Positions 24,465 through 33,088 of a stretch of DNA of 64,000 nt are shown piece after piece. The stretch spans positions 3,903-67,902 of the forward strand of contig DIZI01000007.1 of assembly GCA_002427885.1 (NCBI GenBank), in the 5' to 3' direction. The position numbers and the translations under genes were made by a program. This DNA is from Paludibacter sp. UBA6032. GTDB taxonomy: Bacteria > Bacteroidota > Bacteroidia > Bacteroidales > Paludibacteraceae. Within the stretch, counting starts at the first letter, position 1; each line of letters opens with the position of its first letter. The notes below the pieces were generated by a model. That model had not been told where the DNA came from and searched no databases. It saw nothing but the letters and a program-made list of their open reading frames with translations.

Positions 24465-26711
24465 TTACTTCTTCTCTCCCACTTCACTCCAACCCTGAGG
24501 GTTAATATCCATCAGGTTTTTCACGAAAAAATCATAGCGTTTATGTTCCCCATAGTCTCCTCCCATGGTATGTCCAACACCGGGTAATACAATCAATTCA
24601 AAGTCTTTATTGGCTTTAATCAACGCGTCACAAACCTGGTAAGTTGATGACGGATCCACGTTGTCATCCATTTCACCCACCACCAGCATCAGCGGACGGG
24701 TAAGTAAATGTGCATTTACCACGTTGGAACTTGCGGCATAACTTGAGTCAACAGGATAACCCATCCACTGTTCGTTCCACCAAATCTTATCCATGCGGTT
24801 GTCGTGACAACCGCACGAAGAATAAGCGGCTTTGTAATGTTCGGGATGAAACAACACGGCACCCATGGCCGATTGTCCTCCGGCCGAAGCACCGAAAATA
24901 CCCAAATGATTAATATCCATATACGGATACTTTGCAGCAGCTGCTTTGGTCCATGCAATGCGGTCCGGAAATCCGGCATCTTTCAAGTTCTTATAACAAA
25001 CATCTTCGAAAGCTTTGGAACGGAAGGAAGTTCCCATGCCGTCCATCTGGATCATGATAAATCCCAACTCAGCCATAGAAGATAAGTTGCGGTTGTATGA
25101 AATAAACGTTTTAGGTACATACTGACTCCCCGGTCCGGCGTAAATATACTCAATAACAGGATATTTTTTTGTCGGATCGAAGTTTGTCGGACGGTAAATG
25201 ATACCCCAGATATCCGTTTTTCCATCGCGTCCTTTTGCCACGAAAGGTTCGGGAGCAATCCATCCGGTTTTCAATAGTTCGGTGATATCTGCTTTTTCGA
25301 GCGGTAGAATGATTTTGCCATCAGCGGCATTTCGTAAAACAGCTACCGGTGCTTTGTTGACTGTGGAATAAACATCCACCAGATACTTTTTATCGTCCGA
25401 GAACCAGGCCTGATGCATTCCTTCTTCGGGTGTAAGACAAGTCAGTCCCGTTCCATCAAACCGGATACGGTAATAACGTACCAGATAAGGATCTTCGTCC
25501 GGCACCATACCGTTGGCTGAAAAAGTGATCTCGCGTTTCTTTTCGTCAACGTTTATAACATCACGCACGTACCATTCGCCCTTTGTAATTTGATTTATGA
25601 CTTTTCCCGTGTGGCGGTCGTACAAATAAAGATGATTCCAGTTATCCCGTTCACTCATCCAGATAATTTCGTTTCCTCCGCTTAGATTTTTTCGAAAATA
25701 ACGATTGTAATTAACAAAGGTTTTGGAAGTTTCTTCTATCAACGTTTTTACTTCAGCTGTTTCAGCATTGATTTCAAGCACCCGGTAAACCTTATGTCCC
25801 CGTTCATTGTATTCAATCAACACCGATTTACTATCGGCAAACCATTCAAAACCTTTTAAATCTATCTGGCTTTTAAAAAGATCATTGGAGGGAATCTTTT
25901 TGTTCCCGGTTGCCAGATCAAAAATTACCGGAGTTCTGACCGGCAATACATCACCCGGTTTCACGTAATCCCTTGTTTGCAGTTTGGGTTGTAACCCATC
26001 GGCAGGTGATGATTCAATCAGATAGAGTTGCCGAATCGTTGCAGCATGGATACGCATGACAGCCAGCTTCTTCGAATCGGGGGAAAAGGATATATTGGTT
26101 GAATAATAATCTTCTTTGGTGCCATCGGTACTCAGCGCTTTTTCAGTACCTGTTTTCAGTTCCCGGATATAAATGTTGTTTTCTTTTACAAATGCAACTG
26201 TTTTTTTGTCGGGTGAAGTCACCGGCTTTCCTTCACGTTCTTCATCCACCGTTCCCCAATATCCGGACTTTGTAGATACCACTTTATCTCCTTTTTTGAG
26301 CAAATTATTTTTTATTGAATAAATCCAGTTAAAATCATTATATACAAAACGCAAGGTGTCCAATGATTCAGATACTTTCATCGAAGTAAACGGCAAGCGG
26401 TTGGCATCAATTGTTTTGTCGGTAGCTAAAGTAAGTTCAACCGCCAGTTTATTTTGATCGAAAAGATCCGTTTGCTTTTTTTGCTTTGCATTGGTCAATA
26501 TGTACATTTTTCCCTGAGGGCTATTGCGGACATACCAGAAATTGTCGGAGTCCCCTATCCATTTGGGCGTTACATCCGAGTAAAATACTTTATCTTTTAA
26601 TTTGTTCTGAAGTGAAAAGGCACGGTTGTAATCATCGGCTGTGCCCTGAGCTGTCAGTGACCGACCGATAAACCAGACACAAAGGGATAGTAATGTAAGT
26701 TTTTTCATCAA
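24465..26711 (-). CDS. Dipeptidyl peptidase IV family serine peptidase (S9B)
   Basis: A periplasmic or surface enzyme that releases X-Pro (or X-Ala) dipeptides. A signal peptide (residues 1-21, ending LTAQ) is followed by an eight-bladed propeller (about 40-480) and an alpha/beta-hydrolase domain (about 500-748). The catalytic triad is Ser609 (GASAGG), Asp in EMDDNVDP (682/683) and His714 (GVGHTMGGD). Length of 748 residues fits bacterial DPP IV. Together with the Xaa-Pro aminopeptidase and the POT transporter it forms a proline-peptide uptake and breakdown set. It has its own promoter at 26795-26826. Confidence 0.93.
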   Translation of the reverse strand: MMKKLTLLSLCVWFIGRSLTAQGTADDYNRAFSLQNKLKDKVFYSDVTPKWIGDSDNFWYVRNSPQGKMYILTNAKQKKQTDLFDQNKLAVELTLATDKTIDANRLPFTSMKVSESLDTLRFVYNDFNWIYSIKNNLLKKGDKVVSTKSGYWGTVDEEREGKPVTSPDKKTVAFVKENNIYIRELKTGTEKALSTDGTKEDYYSTNISFSPDSKKLAVMRIHAATIRQLYLIESSPADGLQPKLQTRDYVKPGDVLPVRTPVIFDLATGNKKIPSNDLFKSQIDLKGFEWFADSKSVLIEYNERGHKVYRVLEINAETAEVKTLIEETSKTFVNYNRYFRKNLSGGNEIIWMSERDNWNHLYLYDRHTGKVINQITKGEWYVRDVINVDEKKREITFSANGMVPDEDPYLVRYYRIRFDGTGLTCLTPEEGMHQAWFSDDKKYLVDVYSTVNKAPVAVLRNAADGKIILPLEKADITELLKTGWIAPEPFVAKGRDGKTDIWGIIYRPTNFDPTKKYPVIEYIYAGPGSQYVPKTFISYNRNLSSMAELGFIMIQMDGMGTSFRSKAFEDVCYKNLKDAGFPDRIAWTKAAAAKYPYMDINHLGIFGASAGGQSAMGAVLFHPEHYKAAYSSCGCHDNRMDKIWWNEQWMGYPVDSSYAASSNVVNAHLLTRPLMLVVGEMDDNVDPSSTYQVCDALIKANKDFELIVLPGVGHTMGGDYGEHKRYDFFVKNLMDINPQGWSEVGEKK

Positions 26712-26794
26712 TATAATCGGGTAAATTTCATTTTAAATTATTTATAAATATAGCTGTCAAATGATAGTTGAAGACGGATTCTATTTTTCGTGCA

Positions 26795-26826
26795 CAAAAA
26801 TAGTTTTATTTTACTTAAACAGCAAA
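26795..26826 (-). promoter_or_regulatory. Bacteroidota-type promoter of DPP IV
   Basis: On the minus strand TTTG (26826-26823) and TATTTTTG (26802-26795) are separated by 20 bp, the primary-sigma pattern of the phylum. The start codon lies 83 bp further on. Confidence 0.7.
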
Positions 26827-27018
26827 GTATATTTTTTTGAAGATTTATAATTGTAGAATTTTAAAAATCTTATCCATCTGTTAATAGATAACCGACTCTG
26901 ATCATTTAAAAGAGTAAAAACAGGTATTTACCAGGTGTTATTTTTTTCATTACGTAATGAATTGCATTGAACTTTTAAATATTTATACCAATTAATGCCC
27001 AAAATTCAATGGTTTTAT

Positions 27019-27026
27019 TACTTTTG
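27019..27026 (+). promoter_or_regulatory. Probable -7 box of the receiver/PEP-synthase-like gene
   Basis: TACTTTTG, fitting TAnnTTTG, 90 bp before the ATG. No TTTG at the expected -33 position. The 405-bp gap 26712-27116 otherwise holds the divergent DPP IV promoter and AT-rich DNA. Confidence 0.5.
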
Positions 27027-27116
27027 TTCTGTCTTGGCATACGATTATCTTTTCGGGGGAAAATTGAAACTTTCATTCCTGTAAAGAAATGTGCATTTGT
27101 TCATTATTAATTGCTT

Positions 27117-30080
27117 ATGAATTCTCCAAACATCAAGAAATTATATTTTAAAGACACGTCGTTTGCCAACCTGATGAGGCATCGCATTTACAATGTCTTG
27201 TTGTATGCCAGCAAATACGATGCATTTATACTGGAAGAGGACGGGCGGATTGATGAGCAGATATTCAACGAGTATACATCCCTTAATCTTCGGTATCCGC
27301 CGCGTTTTACTCTTGTTTCGAACGAAGAAGAAGCGAACGCTTTACTTAATGAACGTTCCTTTGAGTTAATCATTTCCATGCCCAGTGGCGATAGTATCAA
27401 TCCGTTTGAGTGGGCTAAACATGTAAAGACCCTTTTTCCGGATATACCGATTGTTGTATTAACACCTTTCTCGAGATATGTTTCCAGAAGGATTGCACAT
27501 GAAGATTTAAGCGCTATTGATTATGTTTTCGGCTGGTTTGGAAATTCAGATTTGTTACTGGCCATCATCAAGCTGATAGAAGACCGGATGAATGTGGATG
27601 AAGATGTGGAATCTGTTGGTGTTCAGGTGATACTATTTGTGGAAGATTCCATCCATTTCTATTCATCCATTGTGCCGCACCTGTATAAGTTTGTTTTCAA
27701 ACAGTCGCGTTCGTTTATGACCGAAGCATTGAATGAACATGAACAAATGCTTCGTATGCGTGGTCGTCCGAAGATTTTGCTGGCACGCACCTACGAAGAA
27801 GGTCTGGCCATATATGAAAAATATAAGAAAAATATGCTGGGGGTGATAACTGATGTCAGCTACCTTCAAAACGGAGAAAAAAACAAACTGGCAGGCATTA
27901 ATCTTTGCAGGGAAATTCGTAAAATTGACAAACATATCCCGCTCATAATAGAATCAACAGAAGAGAAAAACCATCAGGCAGCCGATGAGGTGCATGCAGC
28001 TTTTCTGAATAAAATGTCCAAAACATTACTTATCGAGTTGAGACAAAAAATCACGGATAATTTTGGTTTTGGCGATTTTGTATTTATCAATCCGGATACA
28101 GGTATCGAAGAAGCACGGGTTGAAAATTTACGCGGATTACAGGAAAGTATTTTTAAAATCAGTGACGAAACACTTTATTATCATGTTTCGCGGAATAATA
28201 TTTCACGCTGGCTATACTCCCGTGCCATGTTTCCATTGGCCGAATTTTTAAAAAACATAAATGTTGGTAACTTTACCCCGACTGATCTGGTAAAAGTTCG
28301 TGAAATCATATTCGATGCCATCGTTCATTACCGGAAAGTGAAGAACCGGGGTGTTGTGGCGGTTTTTCAACGTGAGCGTTTTGACCAGTATTCAAACTTT
28401 GCGCGTATTGGCGAAGGTTCATTAGGCGGTAAAGGTCGCGGTCTGGCATTTATCGATGCCATGATAAAACGTAACGAAAGCTTTGAGAAGTTTGAAAATG
28501 CACAAATAACGATACCCAAAACGGTAGTATTGTGCACGGAGAATTTCACAGACTTTATGGAGCTGAATCAACTCTATCCGATTGCTTTGTCCGAGTTGAA
28601 AGATGATGAAATACTGAAACATTTCCTCAAAGCCCACATTCCGAAACTTTTAATTGCCGATTTACTTGCTTTTTTGGGTGCCATTAACGGACCTATTGCA
28701 GTCCGCTCTTCCAGTTTACTGGAAGATTCACACTACCAACCCTTTGCCGGGATTTACACCACTTATATGGTGCCTTACAATGCCGATAGTAAAACACAGA
28801 TGCTTGAAATGCTGACCGAAGCCATTAAAGCGGTTTATGCATCCGTTTTTTACAGGGATAGTAAAGCGTATATGACGGCTACCAAGAATGTAATCGACGA
28901 AGAAAAAATGGGCATTGTTCTCCAGGAAATTTGCGGGAATGCTTACGGTGATCGTTTCTATCCCTCTTTTTCGGGCGTTGCACGTTCGCTTAATTATTAT
29001 CCGATTGGTGCAGAAACACCCGAAGATGGCATTGCAAATATTGCGTTGGGTCTTGGAAAACACATTATGGATGGTGGCACAAGTTTGCGTTTCTCTCCCG
29101 CTTATCCAAATAATATATTACAAACCAGCACGCTGGATTTTGCCCTGCACGAAACCCAAATCTATTTCAACGCACTGGATTTAAGCCAAACCGAATTTAT
29201 TCCGCAAGTTGATGATGGATTTAATTTGCTGAAATTACGGGTTTCGGATGCTGAAAAAGATGGAACCCTGCGTTACATTGCGTCAACTTTAAATTTGCAG
29301 GATCAGGTCATTCAGGATGGATTGTATGAAGGTGGACGGAAAATAATCACTTTTGCCAATATTCTTCAACATAATGTATTTCCCCTTGCTCCGATTTTGA
29401 AAGAAGTATTACATATTGCCCAACTTGAAATGGGACGACCCATTGAAATTGAATTTGCCGTTAACCTGGATTATTCATCCAAAAAACAACATGTTTTTTA
29501 TCTGCTGCAAATCCGACCCATTGTCGATAGCAAAGAAATGATCAATGAAGATATTGGTTCAATACCAGAAGAAAATACCATTTTAAGCAGTAACAGTGCT
29601 TTGGGACATGGAATTACAACCGATGTTTTCGACCTTGTTTATGTGAAACCCAATTCATTTAATGCGTCCAAAAATTTACTCATTGCTGCCGATATTGAAC
29701 AGGTGAACCGGGAACTTATCAAAGAAAACCGACACTATGTATTGGTTGGTCCCGGACGTTGGGGATCGGCAGATCAATGGCTTGGAATTCCTGTAAAATG
29801 GCAGCAAATAAGTAATGCCCAAATGATTGTGGAATCGGGATTATCAAATTATCGTGTCGATCCAAGTCAAGGAACGCATTTTTTTCAGAATCTCACTTCC
29901 TTTGGGGTGTCCTATCTTACCATCAATCCTTATTTGAATGACGGTGCATTTGACACCGGTTTTTTGGATGCTCAACCTGCAGTTCATGAGTCGGAATTCG
30001 TGAGGCATGTTCGTTTCGATATGCCAATTGTAATGAAAGTAGATGGACGCAAAAATAAAGGTGTGGTGATGAAACCATGA
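27117..30080 (+). CDS. Two receiver-like domains fused to a PEP synthase/PPDK N-terminal-type ATP-binding domain
   Basis: A 987-residue cytoplasmic protein. A degenerate receiver-like fold (about 25-155) is followed by a fuller receiver domain (about 168-312) with the acidic pair in ILFVEDS, the phospho-acceptor candidate Asp246 (GVITDVSY) and a Lys near FLNKMSK. A linker leads to a PPDK_N-type nucleotide-binding region (about 435-800): EGSLGGKGRGLAF, GPIAVRSSSLLEDSHYQPFAG and LGLGKHIMDGG. The phosphohistidine swivel and PEP/pyruvate barrel of true PEP synthase are absent. The end has a conserved-looking VGPGRWGSADQWLGIPVKW. Related proteins are usually labelled phosphoenolpyruvate synthase, but this one cannot do the full reaction. 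ATG at 27117 is preferred over TTG at 27111. It may be a phosphorylation-regulated phosphotransferase; function unknown. Confidence 0.8.
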   Translation: MNSPNIKKLYFKDTSFANLMRHRIYNVLLYASKYDAFILEEDGRIDEQIFNEYTSLNLRYPPRFTLVSNEEEANALLNERSFELIISMPSGDSINPFEWAKHVKTLFPDIPIVVLTPFSRYVSRRIAHEDLSAIDYVFGWFGNSDLLLAIIKLIEDRMNVDEDVESVGVQVILFVEDSIHFYSSIVPHLYKFVFKQSRSFMTEALNEHEQMLRMRGRPKILLARTYEEGLAIYEKYKKNMLGVITDVSYLQNGEKNKLAGINLCREIRKIDKHIPLIIESTEEKNHQAADEVHAAFLNKMSKTLLIELRQKITDNFGFGDFVFINPDTGIEEARVENLRGLQESIFKISDETLYYHVSRNNISRWLYSRAMFPLAEFLKNINVGNFTPTDLVKVREIIFDAIVHYRKVKNRGVVAVFQRERFDQYSNFARIGEGSLGGKGRGLAFIDAMIKRNESFEKFENAQITIPKTVVLCTENFTDFMELNQLYPIALSELKDDEILKHFLKAHIPKLLIADLLAFLGAINGPIAVRSSSLLEDSHYQPFAGIYTTYMVPYNADSKTQMLEMLTEAIKAVYASVFYRDSKAYMTATKNVIDEEKMGIVLQEICGNAYGDRFYPSFSGVARSLNYYPIGAETPEDGIANIALGLGKHIMDGGTSLRFSPAYPNNILQTSTLDFALHETQIYFNALDLSQTEFIPQVDDGFNLLKLRVSDAEKDGTLRYIASTLNLQDQVIQDGLYEGGRKIITFANILQHNVFPLAPILKEVLHIAQLEMGRPIEIEFAVNLDYSSKKQHVFYLLQIRPIVDSKEMINEDIGSIPEENTILSSNSALGHGITTDVFDLVYVKPNSFNASKNLLIAADIEQVNRELIKENRHYVLVGPGRWGSADQWLGIPVKWQQISNAQMIVESGLSNYRVDPSQGTHFFQNLTSFGVSYLTINPYLNDGAFDTGFLDAQPAVHESEFVRHVRFDMPIVMKVDGRKNKGVVMKP

Positions 30081-30121
30081 GATCAGTTGACAGTTAACAG
30101 TTAACAGTGTTTCGAAATTAA

Positions 30122-30212
30122 TTTCATTCTTACATTTTCTCATTATCACATTACCACATTAACACATTAACAAATTAACAAATTATCTTATTATCTAATT
30201 AACTAATTAAAA
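30122..30212. repeat. Low-complexity AT run of ACATTAACAAATTAAC-type units
   Basis: Degenerate 9-10-bp units (CACATTAAC, AAATTAAC, TAATTAAC) fill the gap before the peptide transporter. Similar runs lie at about 35001-35040 and 35465-35530. No gene is seen in them. Confidence 0.7.
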
Positions 30213-30216
30213 TACT

Positions 30217-31746
30217 ATGTTTAAAAAACACCCAAAAGGCCTGATTGCAGCTTCTCTTGCAAATATGGGCGAACGCTTTGGTTTTTACACCATGATGGCG
30301 ATTCTCGTACTTTTTCTAATGTCAAAATTCGGTTTGGACGAAACACAAGCAGGGCTTATTTACGCTGTATTTTATTTTTCCATTTATATTCTGGCTTTTG
30401 TCGGAGGTTTGATTGCCGATAAAAAACGAAATTACAAAGGCACCATTCTAATTGGTCTGATTTTAATGACAGTCGGTTATTTCATAATGGCAATTCCGAC
30501 ACCAACTCCCGTTCCGGAAGGTTCATTTGGTCTGTATTTGGCAATGACATGTTTCGGATTATTAGTAATTGCATTCGGAAACGGTCTTTTTAAAGGAAAT
30601 CTACAGGCATTAGTTGGTCAGATGTATGATAATCCTGAATATTCCAAACAACGGGATTCGGGATTTTCGTTATTTTACATGTTTATCAATGTAGGTGCCA
30701 TTTTTGCACCATTTGCAGCTGTTGGTATGCGTAACGGTTGGTTGAAATCACACGGTTTTGCTTATAATCCCGATCTTCCTGCGTTGTGTCATGAACAATT
30801 AAATTCAACTATTTCAACTGATGCAGCATTTCGTTTTCACGATTTGGCAACAAAAGTGGGTTATTCGGGCACTGATTTAAATGCTTTTGCAAAAGAATAT
30901 CTGAATTTATTTACTACCGGATTTCATTATGCTTTTGCCATTGCCATTGGTGCCATGATAATATCACTTATTGTATATTTGATAAATAAAAAGAATTTCC
31001 CCAATCCAAAATCGGCTCACGAAAAATCGTCATCAACGGATGTGGAAATGGATGTAGCTGAAATAAAACAACGTTTATATGCACTTTTTGCTGTATTTGG
31101 CGTGGTTATTTTCTTTTGGTTTTCCTTTCATCAAAATGGTTTGACACTTACCTATTTTGCAAAAGATTATACTAATCTGAGCGGCTTGGTTTTGGATTTA
31201 GGTTTCACAACCATTCAGGGAGCTGAAATTTTCCAATCCATAAATCCTATATTTGTTGTACTTCTAACGCCTATAATTATGTCGGTTTTCGGATTTTTAC
31301 GTTCAAAAGGTTGGGAACCTTCAACACCGCGCAAAATAGCAATCGGAATGGGAATTGCGGCTTTAGCGTATGTTACCATGTCAATTGGCTCGATGGGTTT
31401 GCCAACAAAATCAGTTATTACTGAAATGGGCGGATTACCTGATGCTCAACGTGTAACGCCATTTTTATTGATTGGTACATATCTGATTTTGACCATTGCG
31501 GAATTATTCATCAGTCCGATGGGAATTTCGTTCGTTTCAAAAGTAGCACCACCAAAATATCAGGGAATTATGCAGGGAGCATGGCTGGGAGCTACAGCAG
31601 TTGGAAACCAGTTACTTTTTATTGGTGCCATTTTTTACAAAAGTATTCCAATTTCAATGGTATGGATAGTTTTTGTTGTGGCTTGCAGTATTTCGATGTT
31701 TACTATGTTGGGTATGTTGAAGTGGCTCGAACGAATTACAAAATAA
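30217..31746 (+). CDS. POT/PTR2 family proton-dependent oligopeptide transporter
   Basis: A 509-residue inner-membrane transporter of the MFS-related POT family importing di- and tripeptides. The start (MFKKHPKGLIAASLANMGER) matches the first helix; GGLIADKKRNYKGTI is the loop after helix 2; GNGLFKGNLQALVGQMYDN and RDSGFSLFYMFINVGA match the PTR2 signatures. About 12-14 membrane segments can be drawn. The usual ExxERF motif of helix 1 reads NMGERF here, so its first Glu is Asn; this residue is linked to proton coupling in studied members. It could supply peptides to the aminopeptidase. A strong terminator follows. Confidence 0.92.
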   Translation: MFKKHPKGLIAASLANMGERFGFYTMMAILVLFLMSKFGLDETQAGLIYAVFYFSIYILAFVGGLIADKKRNYKGTILIGLILMTVGYFIMAIPTPTPVPEGSFGLYLAMTCFGLLVIAFGNGLFKGNLQALVGQMYDNPEYSKQRDSGFSLFYMFINVGAIFAPFAAVGMRNGWLKSHGFAYNPDLPALCHEQLNSTISTDAAFRFHDLATKVGYSGTDLNAFAKEYLNLFTTGFHYAFAIAIGAMIISLIVYLINKKNFPNPKSAHEKSSSTDVEMDVAEIKQRLYALFAVFGVVIFFWFSFHQNGLTLTYFAKDYTNLSGLVLDLGFTTIQGAEIFQSINPIFVVLLTPIIMSVFGFLRSKGWEPSTPRKIAIGMGIAALAYVTMSIGSMGLPTKSVITEMGGLPDAQRVTPFLLIGTYLILTIAELFISPMGISFVSKVAPPKYQGIMQGAWLGATAVGNQLLFIGAIFYKSIPISMVWIVFVVACSISMFTMLGMLKWLERITK

Positions 31747-31788
31747 ATTTTTCTCCCCTTTGGCGAGAGGATATTGCTTCAAGTTTTT

Positions 31789-31829
31789 GATAATCATATC
31801 GCTTTCAGCGATATGATTATCCGTTTTTT
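31789..31829 (+). terminator. Terminator after the peptide transporter
   Basis: A perfect 14-bp stem GATAATCATATCGC / GCGATATGATTATC with a five-base loop, followed by CGTTTTTT. Confidence 0.9.
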
Positions 31830-31940
31830 AAATCCGCTCAACCAGCGGAAATCCGCGTTCTATTCATCTGTTTTTTTGTTTGATTATAGGACATTATTTA
31901 TTTCCACGTATTTAAGTCTTTAATCTTTGGTTTTTTTTTT

Positions 31941-33032
31941 CTACTTCTGATTTTCTTCGGTTGCAACAAATGGCAACTTTTCATCGGCTTTCAAATGTAA
32001 GGTTTGTGTTGGAAATGCAAACTGAAGACCGGCTTTATTAAAAGCACTCAAAACTGCTAAATTCACCTGAGAAATGGTTTCAGGTATATCCGATTTTTTT
32101 TTGATGAAATAGATAAATGTAATTATCATGGAATAATCGGCAAAGTCAGAAAAATATACGAAAATGTCTTTTGAATCGATACCTGCAACAGTTTTAGGCA
32201 TGTTTTTCAAAATTTCCAGGGCCTGATTCATTTTTTCAGGAGTGGTATCATAGGTCAATCCAATTTTGGATAAAACACGTCTCATAGGTTCCTCCGAAAC
32301 GTTTTCTACCGAAGCTTCCACCAATTTGAAGTTTGGAATAGTTACCAAACATCTGTCCATAGTTCTTAACCGGGTACTGCGGATACCTATATCTTCAATT
32401 ATTCCATCAAAACCATCAACCTTTATGCGGTCGCCGATACGAAACGGACGGTCGGAAAAAATAGTAATACCACCAAAAATATTTTTGATAGTATCTTGCG
32501 CAGCCAGAGCAAATGCCAAACCACCAATTCCCAAACTGGCGATCAATGTACCAACATTAAAACCGGCATTATTCAAAGCCATTACAATTCCTATTGCCCA
32601 GATAATTCCCAATAATGACCGCCGAATGATGGGTAAAAAATTGTTATCGATGCGTTTATTGTTTGGATCATTGGCAATGGGGGCTAAATATTCTTCAATC
32701 AGCGAATTTACTAACCGAACCGCAAACCAGGTGATATTGATAACAATAAGTATCTGATATGCTCTGAATAAAAACATATCCAACGATCTATCTAACTCCA
32801 ATCGGCTTGTTGCTATCCAGATAGCACCTAAAGCAATGCCAAGCAGTACCGGAGCTTCAAGCATTTGAAATAAAATATCGTCGAGACGATTTTTGGTTTT
32901 GGATGTAATTTTATGAATGACATGCTTATTGAGCAACACAAAACCCTTATTCAAAACAAATGCACCCAAAATAATCAGGACTGAAATTATCCATTGATGT
33001 ATCGTATTTCCGTAAAATGTTTGTTCAAGCAT
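31941..33032 (-). CDS. MscS-family mechanosensitive channel
   Basis: A 363-residue small-conductance channel of the inner membrane that opens under turgor stress. Four hydrophobic segments lie in the first 190 residues. The pore-lining helix and beta domain carry the family signature: GTLIASLGIGGLAFALAAQD, then FGGITIFSDRPFRIGDRI. The C-terminal alpha/beta part (about 245-350) is complete. It starts 56 bp after the NAD synthetase stop on the same strand and may be the last gene of that unit. The convergent peptide transporter and its terminator lie beyond its end. Confidence 0.93.
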   Translation of the reverse strand: MLEQTFYGNTIHQWIISVLIILGAFVLNKGFVLLNKHVIHKITSKTKNRLDDILFQMLEAPVLLGIALGAIWIATSRLELDRSLDMFLFRAYQILIVINITWFAVRLVNSLIEEYLAPIANDPNNKRIDNNFLPIIRRSLLGIIWAIGIVMALNNAGFNVGTLIASLGIGGLAFALAAQDTIKNIFGGITIFSDRPFRIGDRIKVDGFDGIIEDIGIRSTRLRTMDRCLVTIPNFKLVEASVENVSEEPMRRVLSKIGLTYDTTPEKMNQALEILKNMPKTVAGIDSKDIFVYFSDFADYSMIITFIYFIKKKSDIPETISQVNLAVLSAFNKAGLQFAFPTQTLHLKADEKLPFVATEENQK

Positions 33033-33088
33033 ATGTAAAAATTTGAAAATGAACTAATTTGAAAATGTATCAATAAGAGTTTAAACAA

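Noticed and set aside
27117..30080. Complete PEP synthase (ppsA)
   Set aside because: Only the nucleotide-binding part is present; histidine swivel and PEP/pyruvate barrel are missing, and the N-terminus is receiver-like.
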